Notes: generated by a model from the letters alone, not told the origin. 64,000 nucleotides of DNA from Cristatella mucedo (GCA_009760855.2 WPIO01000033.1:1838501-1902500), one strand, 5' to 3'; positions 34,691 to 45,697 are shown, counted from the stretch's first letter. Numbers and translations: made by a program.

Positions 34691-35014
34691 TCGAGTTTCG
34701 CAGCCAAAGTCAAGAACGGCGACCCGTGCTGTGCCTGGATGCTTTCGTTCAGCACCTGCCGACCGCCGTGTCATCGCGATGAAGCTTGCCCGCTTCAAAC
34801 GTGGGGGCACTTCCGCGCTCGGATGGGCTGCCAGCTGCTCCCATCACCCCATCCTGCTGAGCGTTTGTTCGCTCGCTCACAGAGCAACTGCAAACATTGG
34901 CCGCCGTTGCGACCAACGACGGTCGATGTTCACCTATGGGCTTCAAGTGTGACCTTCGCTTCGGTGCCTCTGTTAAGAATAATATAGCTAAATGATTATA
35001 CAGCCTCATTTCTT

Positions 35015-35130
35015 TAGCTGCAGTAGAGTCTTAACGGCTGTCACCACCACTTGCAGTGGACAATAAAGAATCGCTCACTGCAGGACCTGGGTCGTGAAGA
35101 GAGAGCACCTTACGTCGTGGGCTAAGTCCG
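35015..35130 (-). mobile_element. Diverged SINE-1 relative
   Basis: The minus strand has AGCCCACGACGTAAGGTGC, CAGTGAGCGATTCTTTATTG and GCAAGTGGTGGTGACAGCCG. Truncated at its head. Confidence 0.55.
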
Positions 35131-35334
35131 AGATCCAAAGGTCTCTAGAGGCCCTCTGCCGTCTGCCTGTCCGATCATTCATGCAATTGCTGGCAACGAT
35201 ATGCCATACTCGCGCCTGAAGCCGTTGCCTGGTAACTAGCCAAGCTGTGACCCCTCCCTCCTGCTTAGCAGCAGATCAGTAAAATTGGGTTTCTGCTTTC
35301 CACTTGGCTGAGCTTTTAGGCTTTGGATCCTCGC

Positions 35335-35455
35335 ATTGTTCAGGGTAAGCGCGCTCGCCTTTGACGACAGAAGGCATGGGCTCAAGGCATATCTAAAGCA
35401 CCTGGAAAGCGATTAAGCTATCTTAGAATTCTGTGCAAATAATGTATATTGTGAG
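35335..35455 (+). mobile_element. Diverged SINE-2 fragment
   Basis: GCGCGCTCGCCTTTGACGAC, AAGGCATGGGCTCAAGGC, CCTGGAAAGCGATTAAGC and TGTGCAAATAATGTAT follow SINE-2 order. Confidence 0.55.
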
Positions 35456-35749
35456 GCCTAAATAGTTTCGCCACTTAAAAAGCTGCGGTAGTTACACATA
35501 CTCTGACGAGGGTCATCGGAGTTCGATGCATTGCTACCTTTTAATTAAGAAGACGTCGCTTATCGTCAATGTATCCTTGCATTAGCTCCAACTGCTGACT
35601 AATGCTTTGTCTTAGTATCATCACTTTGTTCTACAAGCAGGAACACTAAATAGAGGTAAGCTAACTGCCCCCGGTGTCAAAGTAATCGGACCTGGTCTAT
35701 GTTTCTGCCTAAGGCAGTGATGCATATTGCCAAAAATTCACAGCTCTGA

Positions 35750-35910
35750 ACACAGCATCTCATAAGCACCCATCACATTCGATCATGCTTCCTTTGCAGC
35801 AAATGTCAAGAGACTGATAATAATAATAATAATAATAATAATAATGCACTTGATAAAGCGCCCTCAGAGAACTCAATCTCTCTCTAGGCGCTTTACATTT
35901 GCTGCAAAGG
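35750..35910. mobile_element. Two LINE-B tails meeting head-on at their (ATT)n ends
   Basis: A plus-strand tail (GATCATGCTTCCTTTGCAGC, AAATGTCAAG) runs into (AAT)n. A minus-strand tail (GCGCCCTCAGAGAACTCAAT, AGGCGCTTTACATTTGCTGC) starts from the same AAT tract (35816-35846). Opposite orientations share one microsatellite. Confidence 0.7.
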
Positions 35911-36233
35911 GAATGATTTCTCTGATGGTGCTATACAAATGTATTAGTATCTCGGTGAAGATGGCCATTACTAAGGACAGATAAAGGGATTAATCGATTG
36001 TTTGTTTCGAGAGGACTTCTTAAAAGGAAAACTAGGCTACACATCTTCAGGCATGCAAAGTACTAACCGTCACTGCCCTCTCTTCTTATTTAGCTTCTTG
36101 AAATACTCCAGCCCCGAGTGTACGGGGAAAGATATTGCATATTGGCACAGTGTTCAGTGAGAATGTGGCTTCCTCACAGCGGTCGCGGGCATACCGAGTC
36201 CCCTTTTTAGTATCAAAGTGCCGAATTAAAAGT

Positions 36234-36307
36234 TCCGTATAGGCATTAGGATTTGGTGAAAAACTAAGATTCCGTATAGGCATTAGGATTTGGTGAAAAA
36301 CTAAGAT
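36234..36307. repeat. 37-bp exact tandem duplication
   Basis: TCCGTATAGGCATTAGGATT and the following 17 bases occur twice in a row (36234-36270, 36271-36307) without a difference. Confidence 0.95.
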
Positions 36308-36773
36308 ATTGACGGCAGAGCTTCGGGTAGCACACTCATAGGGCAACCAATTCACTGCGATCCCCGGCAGGCAACTTAAATGGTAATAAGACAGTAGCAA
36401 ACGATCTGTGAAGACTTCTCCACTCGAGTATTTAGGCCACAAGAAAGCACAAAGCTACTTCTCAACGATGCATGATTAATACCGGTGAAGCTGGTGTAGT
36501 GAAGCACGGTTAGCAAGCTGCAAATGCTTCCTTGGTGAACACACGTATTCCAATGGTAGCAGAGCACCAGCGCTATAAAGAGCACCAATACCTTATTGAA
36601 GGAGTACAACTGACTGATTTGACATTTGAATTTGACAAGTTGGTTTTTATTGGATGTAATTGAGGAACCGCTAATAAATGTAAGGGCTGTCACAGTCTGC
36701 TCAAAATAACTGTTGTGTTCATGAGATGCAGCAAGACACAGAGTATGTTATCAATTACCTTTTGGAAGCAGGA

Positions 36774-37205
36774 TACTCCTGCTTCGTAATAGAAAGCTAG
36801 CTAGCTAGCTAGCTGAGGAATGTTGAGATCGTAATGTGAGAGTCTATACCCCAGCCTACAGCAGTGCTCCGCCTAAGCGATACAACACAAAAAATACAAT
36901 ATTAATGTCTTCCGGTGCTAGGCTGGGGGCCCTCTCCCAGCCTTGGCGAGCCAATCGGAGCCCAGCGTTCCTGACCCGCAGACATCGGCCGCAGCTGACA
37001 TAAGTTCAAATAAGCGTCGACGTCTGCACTGGAGTTAATGATTAAACGTATTTGAGTTCGGTCGCGATCGCGTGTTTCAAGTTGTTTGCTGTTTATCAAT
37101 ACGCGAACACTCATGCTTCGTAACACTCCTGCTTCGTAATAGGAAGCTAGCTAGCTTACTGGCTAGTAGGCTGGCCAGCATGCTGGCTAGCAAGCAAGCT
37201 AGTTT
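36774..37205. repeat. GCTA repeats with duplicated flank
   Basis: ACTCCTGCTTCGTAATAG followed by AAGCTAGCTAGC occurs at 36774 and again at 37126, about 350 bases apart. The second GCTA tract degenerates into GGCTAGTAGGCTGGC-like sequence up to 37205. Confidence 0.75.
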
Positions 37206-37249
37206 AGTGCAACCTCCCTCCAGGCTGACCTTCCTGCTTTAAAAGATCA

Positions 37250-38665
37250 AGCAAGAAATGTCAGAAAATGTTCAATCGGGGTTCAAGAGGCAGCACTACA
37301 CTGAAACAGCTCTCCTACGTGTTAACGATGACGTTTTATGTAGCAATGATGACGGGAATGTCACTGCCCTAGCTCTGCTAGATCTATCAGCCGCCTTCGA
37401 CACCATTGATCACGATATCCTAATTGAACGATTGAGAACAACGATTGGTCTGGCAGACGAGGCACTGGCGTGGTTTAAATCTTACTTGTCCAATCGTGTT
37501 CTATCCGTGTCGTATGGGAGTCAGGTCTCACGCAGGAGGCAGGTCACCTTGAAATCCCTCAAGGGTCCATATTCGGTCCCTTGCTGTTCTCCCTTTATAC
37601 TCAACCTCTGGGAAAAGTGATTAAGGCCCGTGGAATAGGATATCACTTTTATGCTGACGATACTCAGCTGTATTTGTCATTCAAACCGTCGGAATCTGCT
37701 GCACTAACCAAAAAAATGAATGCTTGCCTTGCCGACATTCGATCCTGGATATCGGAAAACTCCTTGAAATTAAATGACAATACAACCAAAATGCTGTTCA
37801 TAGGATACCCTAAGGGTGTAACTGGATTAAAAGGCTTTGCTCTTCTAATAGGTGATTCTGTTGTGCGACCATCACCATGTGCTCGAAATTTAGGTGTCGT
37901 TTTCGACAGCTGCATAAATTTTAAAAGCTTTATTCAGAAGACTGCTTCTACAGCTAGTCATCACGTTGGATTCCTGTTTAAGATTAGTAGCTGTCTTCCA
38001 CAGTGGCTTTCAAAAAATGTAAGTAGCTCCTTAGTTCTGTCTCGGCTTGATTATTGTTATTCGCTTTTGCAACTGCAGCTGGCTATGAATATGGCGGCAA
38101 GGCTAGTTTTCAAGTCCCAGAGGTTTGACCACGTGTCTTCTTTGCTAAAAGAACTAGGATGACTGCCGGTTGATCAGCGGATACAGAGCCAATTTCTTAC
38201 GCTGACCAACACGGCCCGCCACGGCTTGGCTCCTCCGTACCTGGCTGAACTGCTGCACCAGTTTCAGCCTCCTCGTGCCCTCAGGTCCTATGTGGACAAT
38301 AAATTAGGTGTTCCAATATTCCTCTTAAAGACCGTTGGCGACAGAAGCGTTGGCTCTGCAGGTCCTAGACTGTGGAACTCGCTTCCACAATTCTTACGCA
38401 ACGACAACTACTCTCCTGCTGTCGACTGTTGCTCGTCTTTTTCAGCGGTCCTGAGCTGCTACTTTCATGCTACTCACTACCTCAACTGCTCTCCTGACTC
38501 TTCTATGCTTCTCACTTTTTCTTTGGTGCGTGAGATGAAGACTGTTGGCTACCGAATGCTTACCGAAAGCCGCTTAGGCTGTGAGTGCGAAATACAAAAC
38601 TCTCCTGCGTAGCAACCACATAGTGTTTATGGCTTCGTGGAGTTACAGACGGAGATACATTACAT
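37250..38665 (+). mobile_element. LINE-A copy 2, longest and best preserved
   Basis: Reverse transcriptase with NVQSGFKRQHYTETALLRV, ALLDLSAAFDTIDHDILIER, a frameshift around 37560 near the VPQGS region, then [18 protein letters not shown] with an intact YADD catalytic motif. It continues [52 protein letters not shown] (with a short deletion after it) and PRLWNSLPQFLRNDNYSPA. It ends GGAGATACATTACATTGC. No ORF1 or endonuclease domain: 5'-truncated. Confidence 0.92.
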
Positions 38666-39454
38666 TGCATTACTTATAAGGCCTTCTTAGGCTTGCCACT
38701 ATATTACATAAACTCATTATGACTTCATCGTCCATGGCGACATATGTTATGATATCCCAATCTAGCAGTGGCATCAATATATCAGTGTTATCTGTAAAGT
38801 TAGAGGGCATCACACTTGAGCGTTTCTAAATAACAGACTGCATTCCTCGGTAGTACTGTAAGTGCCATGTTCAAGCCCCCTGAAGCCCACTTCTTCTGCC
38901 AGCCGAGCTTAATAGGTTTCGATATTATCTATTTGCCACAACAAATCATTTGAGCAAACCTCAGCTAACGATTGCATATTATGAATCACTTTATGTAGAG
39001 TGTATCTGCTAAATCTCTCGACATTTTAATCTTGAGCTCCTGAGAAATGAAGGCAGAGTTCGGCCTGACCCCTTCAGTATCGACCTGAGGATTGGCAGCT
39101 GCCTTGAAATTACCTATACCGTCGGACGACATAGATGTTGTACACAATAGGATAACTCTAAAATAAATTTGGCGGAAATTATATATATACAAGGGTCACT
39201 TCTAGGTAAGTGATATGTACGCATGCATAGAAGGTCAGGGACACATATAAAAGGCGGTATGCCAGAAAGTTCTGCCTCAAGAGATAGATGCTAAATGCAT
39301 TAGAGAAAAACAAGACTATCACCATTCCAGAATAGTAAAGCATTGACTCACTAAATAATTGGCATATATTCAAGCATTACACGTCTTAAAATTCTCAAAA
39401 CGATGGCTAAAAAATGTAATAGATGTAAAACAATTTTCATAGCATAATAAAAAA
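38666..39454. other. Intergenic, no feature recognised
   Basis: AT-rich with short chance ORFs. It separates LINE-A copy 2 from the transposon nest. Confidence 0.6.
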
Positions 39455-40377
39455 TAATAATGCATATTTATAGCACCCTCAGAGAACTGAATATATTTCA
39501 AGGAATTTTAAAGATGCTGCATAGAAAGCATTACCTAATGATTAGTGGTAACATCCGCAAGCAGCAGGCATAGTATAAGCAGGTACATGCACAGGAAGAA
39601 CGAATCACACAGACCCGCCAAGTGCTGGAATAAGCACTTGTGTTTTAAGCTCCTTTTTTAATGCCGTCACGTAAGAGGACATTGTGACATGCGTCGGCAG
39701 TGAGTTCCAGGCTATGAAAGCATAGGAGCTACAGGCACGATCTCCAAAGGATTTGAGGTTTTGACGAGGTATTGGTAAACTGTTGGATTCCGAAAAGCGG
39801 GTGGTACGATGCTTAGCCTGGTGGGGTAGTAGATCTGATAGGTAGGCTAGAGCCAAAGAACGAAGACACCTAAAAGTGAGCGACAAAACCTTGAAGTCGA
39901 TGCGTGTCTTGACTGGGAGCCAGTGCAAGTCGGCGAGAAGTGGTGTGATTCGGTAACTGCAACGCTCATGGCAGAAAGTTTAGCTGCAGAGTATTGCACC
40001 AGCTGTAGCACCTGATTGCACAGCCCGGAAGGCCAAGAAGGAGTGAGTTACAAAAGTCAAGACAGGATGTCAAAAATGCATGAACCAATTTCGATATGGT
40101 ATCCCTGTCTAAAAAAAAAACCTGAATTTTAGCTATGTTATAGAGCTGAAAGTAGGCAGACTTGACTGTGGAGCCGATGTGGTTGTCTAACGAAAGGTCA
40201 CTTTGGAAAATGACACCTAGATTTTGTGCAGATTCAACAGGAGACATGCTGACAGAGCCGATTTTGAGCATTAGGTTTTATAATTTATGAATCACTCTCG
40301 GTGTGCCCATACAGTCAACCTCGATTATAAGTAAGCCGAAAATTCAGTGTAATAAGTTGCTTCTAATTGAGGTTGGT

Positions 40378-40553
40378 TATAGGAGCGGTTGCTTACAGGT
40401 TATATTCAAGCGTTATAATATTCAAAACGTTTTTTGTAACGGAAGTATATCATATAATGAACAAATTATAGGAGAGGTTGCTTACAGGCAATGTTCAAGC
40501 GTTATTATATTAAAAAAGTTTTGTATAACGGAAGTTTATCATAAAATAAACAG
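40378..40553. repeat. Two ~88-bp direct repeats near the left end of the pogo-like element
   Basis: Units at 40378-40465 and 40466-40553 both run TATAGGAG(C/A)GGTTGCTTACA, TTCAAGCGTTATNATATT, GTAACGGAAGT(or TAACGGAAGT) and TATCATA. About 85% alike by eye. They contain the GGTTGCTTACAGG word that resembles the terminal repeat. Confidence 0.8.
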
Positions 40554-40639
40554 ATAAGAACGAAAAGTTCTGTAATTTTGCTTTGACTACGATTCTTGCC
40601 CACCTCCTCCTCTAAAATAGCCTGTGAATCGCGAAAAAT

Positions 40640-43191
40640 CAAGACCCTTGACATCGATGCTGTCCGTGCGAAAATATCTGCTTCGCCTCCGCTACTCAGT
40701 CCTCCCTCTATCTAGCATTGGTAGATAGCTACAACACGACACTAGCTGACACGCTCGACGAGTTTGCACCTCTGACAGCGAACTGTGCGCCCTCGCCCAG
40801 GCGGCCTATGGTTTACCATAGACATTAAATTAATCTTTCCATTTCATTCTTCAGGACTAACTGTCCATCGACAGGCATTTGAAGACTACTGTATCTCGTA
40901 CCAATCGATTCTAGCAAAGGCCAAGTCTAGCTTCTATAAAACCATTGTTGAATCACAGATGCACAATCCAAAAATGCTGATGTCGACGATCAACCATCTC
41001 CTCAACTGCTCCTAGATTAGCTCCTTACCTGATGATCCTTGTGATGATCTAGCCGATCGCTTCTCTCGATTCCTTGTGCAGAAGATAGACAAGATCAAGG
41101 AGTCCATCCCTGCAATGACAACATACCCCTATAATGCTGTTCTCCGATTCCTGGCTGCACCTCAATGTCTAAATTTAAGCAGGTCACTAGTGATCCCGTT
41201 CTGAAGTTCAAATCCCAATCAAAGAAGACAATTCCTCTGGACCTTATTCCCACTGTCCTGCTCTTACGTTGCATTGATCTGCTGCTGCCATGCATAACTA
41301 ACATCATTAATATGTCATTAGCCTCAGGTCATGTCCCAGCACCTTTCAAAAAAGCTATAGTCAGGCCATTTCTCAAGAAATCGACACTAGACCAAGAGAA
41401 CTTAAGCAACTACCGCCCAGTCTCCCTTCTACCATTCCTATCAAAGACACTGGAACGGGTGCGGCGGACAAGCTGAACTTATATGTTGAAACTTCAAACC
41501 TTGCTAGCAAGTTCCAGTCTGGCTTTAGAGCTAATCACTCCACAGAGTCAGCATCGCTTTGGGTGTATAACGACCTTAATAGGAATGCAGACACAGGTAG
41601 AGTGCCTCTGCCTGTTTTGCTCGATCTTTCGGCAGCTTTTGATACTATCGATCACAAAGTTCTTATAGAGCGCCTCTCATCTCGCCTGGGCATCACTGGC
41701 ACTGCTCTGCAATGGTTCAGATCGTACCTCTGTGGGAGACTACACAGTATTGACGTGAATGGACAAAGATCATCCGAAGTACCTTTGAAATATGAGGTAC
41801 CTCAGGGCTCCGTGCTAGGTCCGGTTCTTTTCACGGTTTATACTCTCCTCTTGCTGATTTGATTGCCAAGCACAATCTAGGCTTTCACTTCTTTGCGGAT
41901 GACACTCAGTTATACCTTTGCTTTGATACCTCCCAGCCTTCGAGCACGGCGAATTCTCTCAACTCCCTTGCTGCATGTATTCATGACATCCGTACATGGA
42001 TGGCAGCAAATTTTCTAAAACTAAAACGATGATAAAACCAACTTAATAGTTATGAGCAAACCCAGTCTGATTCTGAAATTGGAAAGGCTGACGCTCAAAA
42101 TTGGCTCTGTCAGCATATCTCCTGTTGAATCAGCTCAAAATTTAGGTGTCATGTTCCAAGGTGACCTCTCGTTAGACGACCACATCAGCTCCACAGTCAA
42201 GTCTCCTTACTTTCAGCTACATAGCATTGCTAAAATTCGGGCTTGTTTAGATAAGGATAGCTCGTCTAAGTTGGTACGTGCATTTGTGACATCCCGTCTT
42301 GAGTTCTGTAACTCACTGCTTGCTGGCCTACCGTCATGTGCAATCTGGTGAGTCGTAATGGCTCACTAGGTAAGGCGGTTGCTTTTCACGACCTCGGCCC
42401 CGAGGTTGTGGGTTCGAATCCTGTGGTGGGAGATCCTTTATCGCCACTGCAAGCAGCGGTGGTGATAGCCGTCAAGGCTCTTCTGTCGCTATACAAACAG
42501 AGGCCGTTAAATCAGCTAGTATTTATTTATCTATTTAATCAGGCGATTACAGCCGGTGCAAAACTCTGCAGCTAGGCTTGTCTGTCGTGAGCGGCGAAGT
42601 TGCCACATCACACCACTTTTTGCCGACCTGCACTGGCTACCAGTCAAGCAACGGATCGACTTCAAGGTTTTGTCGCTCACTTTTATGTCACTTCATTCTT
42701 TGGCTCCAGCCTATCTCTTAGGTCTACTCCCCCACCAGTCAAAGCATCGTACCACCCGCTTTTCGGAATCCAACAGTTTACCAATACCGCGTACAAACCT
42801 CACATCCTTTGGAGGCCGTGCCTTTAGTTCGTTTGCTCCCAAAGCCGGGGGCAGCCTGCGGCAGACGTGCGTCAGAAAGTCCCCATACTTGACCACTGTT
42901 AAACAGAACTTAAAAACACACCTATTTAGGACAGCATTTAGTGGATCCCCGTGATTCTTCCTTCATGTGCTTATGCGTGCTGACACAGTGCATGCTGCCA
43001 CTAACCACATTTGCATGCTGACCCTGTGCATGTCACCCCTAACCATGTTATTCATGCTGTTTATCGAGCATGATATCACTCACCATTCAATCGTGTTTCC
43101 CTTTGCAGCAAATGTAAAGCGCCTAGAGAGAGATTGAGTTCTCTGAGGGCGCTTTATCAAGTGCATTATCATTGTTATTATTATTATTATT
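40640..43191 (+). mobile_element. LINE-B, longest copy, nested in the pogo-like element
   Basis: Pieces of one long reading frame: [129 protein letters not shown] (catalytic ADD at about 41897), [39 protein letters not shown]. Then a SINE-1 (42346-42536), then [19 protein letters not shown] to FRTAFSGSP and stop. The 3' UTR, hairpin and (ATT)n end at 43191. Only a few frameshifts; no endonuclease domain, so 5'-truncated. Confidence 0.92.
42346..42536 (+). mobile_element. SINE-1 inserted in LINE-B, with target duplication
   Basis: A full SINE-1 (head, hairpin stem, B box GGTTCGAATCC, body, (ATTT)n tail). The LINE reading GTGCAATC|AGGCG is split, and AATC appears at both sides (42342-42345 and 42537-42540), a 4-bp target duplication. 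Confidence 0.93.
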
Positions 43192-43194
43192 ACT

Positions 43195-43440
43195 TCAAAG
43201 CGTTTTTCCAATAATATCTTCAATAAGATAAAAAACATCATACTCAGTGAAATTCTCTTCCACGTATCGACTAACTGAGGCCAGCAATTTCAGGGTGTCC
43301 GAATGAGAAATCTTCTGTGAAACATTTTTCGATGGGTCACGATTGAACTGAACCACAACGTCTTTCGCTTTACTAATCTTTAACGCGTCAAAAATATTGA
43401 GTTGTTCTCTCAAAGTTATAGCCTTCCGCTTCTTCGGCTA
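43195..43440 (-). pseudogene. Transposase N-terminal fragment (Psq/CENP-B-type HTH)
   Basis: Reads PKKRKAITLREQLNIFDALK followed by SKAKDVVVQFNRDPSK, the pattern of the N-terminal helix-turn-helix of pogo/Tigger transposases. A stop lies just before the PKKRK, and the frame ends at the junction with the LINE-B tail, so the gene is broken at both ends. Confidence 0.7.
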
Positions 43441-44000
43441 CTTTTCCGCCGCGATTTTGAAAACGCATGATGGTTATTTTTAATTTGTAATTTACCAGTG
43501 AAAATTTTTTATTACTGAATAAATTATTTCGAAAGCTCTAATTTATGTAAAAAAATATGGCAAACTTTCCGATCCGTTCGCGTTTGAGCTGAGACCCGTT
43601 TTTCGCATTTTACTTCGATCAAAGGAGGGGAAAGATACGAACATAAGGAAGATACCAGATTTTCAACATATTTGTCAGCGAAAAACAGAAGAACACACTA
43701 GCGTTTATTATTGAGCAGCACTGCTTACCTACTTGTTGCAATACTACCGACGTCTCGTGGGGCGTCATGGGCCTCTATCAAAGCGAGCGACCGCATCTGC
43801 TGCGGCTCCTCGTGTACATTAACGCTCTCAAACAGTCTGAGACGCGTTACGTCGCCGCCGCAAGCCCATTAACAAGACATAAACACGAGCAAGAAAAACC
43901 TAAACAATAATTGCATAAATCACAAAACCACAACTGCTAATATTATTTACCGCAGACATGTGCTTCGATCAGACAAAATTGATTCATTTTGTTATGAGTT

Positions 44001-44190
44001 GCTTATAAGTGAGGGGAAGGAAAAACGGTGCTGGCAACAGAAAATGGCTTACTTATAAGCGAGTTTGCTTACAACCGAGTCGCTTACAACCGAGGCTCTG
44101 TGTATGTTAAATATGGGACAAGAAATCGGGACATGACCATAGGTTGCTTATGTCCGAATTTGCTTATAAGCGTGTTGCTTATAACCGAGG
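44001..44190. repeat. Cluster of subterminal motifs at the right end of the pogo-like element
   Basis: At least six copies of GCTTATAAGCGAG or GCTTACAACCGAG variants (about 44001, 44051, 44067, 44082, 44163, 44177) in 190 bases before the right inverted repeat. Repeated subterminal words often bind transposase in DNA transposons; binding here is inferred. Confidence 0.75.
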
Positions 44191-44667
44191 TTGACTGTAG
44201 GTTGGTTTGTCATCATTCAATTTAAGAAATTTTGCTGTCATCCATATGCGGATGTTGTCAATACATGCAGCTAGGATGTGTAGAGAATTCGACTTGCTCG
44301 AGGTCTGGGCGGGATCAAAGCAAAGGTACAACTGGGTGTCAGCCCGCATAGAAGTGAAAGCCTAGATTTTGCTTGGCGATCAGATTGGCAAGAGGGAGAG
44401 TATAAACTGCGAAAACAAGCCAACCGAGCACAGAGCCCTGATGTACCCCAATACTTAAGTGATTCCTCGGATGATTTTTTGTCCATTAACACGAATACAC
44501 TCGAGTCTCCCACTGAGATAGAACTTGAACCATTGCATTGTAGTGCCAGTGATGCCCAGGCGAGATTTAAGACACTCTAATTGGTTTTGTGATGAGTTGT
44601 ATCAAATGCTGCCGAAATATCAAGAACAAGCAGAGACTTTACCCAAGTCTGGATTCATGAGAAGATC

Positions 44668-44848
44668 GGTGAGCTGTGATGGCACACTAGGTAAGGCGGT
44701 TGCTTTCACGACCTCGGTCCCGAGGTCGTGGGTTCGATTCCTGCGGTGGGCGATTCTTTATCGCCACTGCAAGCGGTGTTGATAGCCGTAAAGGCTCTTC
44801 TGTCGCTATACAAAAGGAGGCTGTTTAATCAGCTAGGATTTTTTTTGT
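44668..44848 (+). mobile_element. SINE-1 inserted in the 5' half of the minus-strand LINE-B
   Basis: The best preserved SINE-1: GGTGAGCTGTGATGGCACAC, the perfect 10-bp stem, B box GGTTCGATTCC, GGGCGATTCTTTATCGCC, a 3' end CAGCTAGGATTTTTTTTG. It interrupts the LINE-B frame between its two RT pieces. Confidence 0.92.
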
Positions 44849-45145
44849 TATACCCTCTTAAGCTATGCTGACTCTTGTGGAGTGATTAATTTTTAATACA
44901 GACTGGAACTTACTCGCTAAGTTTGAGGTCTCAATAAAAGAGTTCAGTTGGTCTACCACAACTAGTGTCTTTGATATGAGCGGTAGAAGAGACTGGACGG
45001 AGCCTGTTCAATTCCTCTTGGGTCTAGCTTTGCTTTCTTAATTAGTGGCCCACAACAGCCTTTTAGAAAGATGCAGGAACATGAACTGAGGTTAACGACC
45101 AATTCAAATAGCGTATCTAAAACATTGACATGTTGTTAATGTCAG

Positions 45146-45697
45146 ACTAGTGCGACTAACGGGGATCAAACTATACCAAATAGCTACTTTGGCCACGTTA
45201 CAGAGGACGAACTCTCACAGCTCCTACCGCGAGCCGACTACGTCCGGAAGCCGAGGACGGGTGAGGGGTTATGTGAAGCTGAAGCATTACTTATTCTGGT
45301 ATACTGTCGTTCGACCCTTATTGTCCGGAACAAATTTTATAAATATTTGTAAATGATAAGTTTTTTTATTAATTTTTTTATGTATTTGTGTATCCTTATT
45401 GGACTAAGGCTACTTACATCCACCGGATGTTCTTGAGGTCGCAGCTGCTTCGGAGCGCCTGTATGTCGCGTGTTACAGGTGATCATTGTGGACACCAGTT
45501 TTATAACGATTGTGAGGCCTTTCTTCTTTAAGGTAATGCATGTGCATGCGTTGTCGTAGTTTTCGGCGCTGTGTATTCTATAGTTAGTTTGCTGAAACGT
45601 TAAGCCATATGGACTCGCCGCTAAATCACTGGTAATGGCACTGACATTCCTCTAGTGTTATCTTCGCAGTCGACGTTGCTAGAAGCTCAACCAAAGT
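45146..45697 (+). other. Upstream region of eIF2-alpha
   Basis: Between the LINE-B end and the start codon. Probably promoter and 5' UTR; a possible UTR splice acceptor tatcttcgcag ends at 45669. No other feature seen. Confidence 0.45.
45244..45250 (+). promoter_or_regulatory. ETS-type motif upstream of eIF2-alpha
   Basis: CCGGAAG in sense orientation, about 450 bases before the start codon. The first coding exon is preceded by tcttcgcag, so a 5' UTR intron may put the promoter near here. Inferred. Confidence 0.25.

Larger units (their letters stand above)
32851..37249. other. Intergenic region between PEX13 and LINE-A copy 2
   Basis: Contains diverged SINE fragments, LINE-B tails, a 37-bp tandem duplication and GCTA repeats (each listed). 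Open frames near 33888-34320 and 34679-35009 on both strands have no family features. Confidence 0.55.
40313..44209 (-). mobile_element. Pogo/Tigger-like DNA transposon, internally deleted, carrying a LINE
   Basis: The ends are inverted repeats CAGTCAACCTCGATTATAAG (left) and CAGTCAACCTCGGTTATAAG (right, read inward), each flanked by TA, the target duplication of the Tc1/mariner/pogo group. On the minus strand, from the right end, it encodes a transposase N-terminus (43440-43195). Near the left end it encodes a fragment with NRSQSKITELF (about 40595), like the C-terminal end of Tigger proteins. The DDE catalytic middle is missing; a LINE-B occupies its place. The insertion splits another LINE-B exactly, so boundaries are well supported. 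Confidence 0.82.
39455..45145 (-). mobile_element. LINE-B on the minus strand, split in two by a DNA transposon
   Basis: The 5' half (45145-44210) reads on the minus strand as pieces of VHVPASF, LDISAAFDTTHH, GSVLG-like sequence, DTQLYLCFDPAQTSS, IRIWMTAKFLKLNDDKP. The 3' half (40312-39455) resumes with [78 protein letters not shown] and the hairpin tail. Together they restore the LINE-B order seen in the intact plus-strand copy. A SINE-1 (44668-44848) interrupts the 5' half. Multiple stops: dead. Confidence 0.85.

Noticed and set aside
44668-44760. tRNA-like A and B boxes
   Set aside because: The head cannot fold as a full tRNA and is followed by a SINE body and T-rich tail; all such hits in the window are SINE heads, not tRNA genes.
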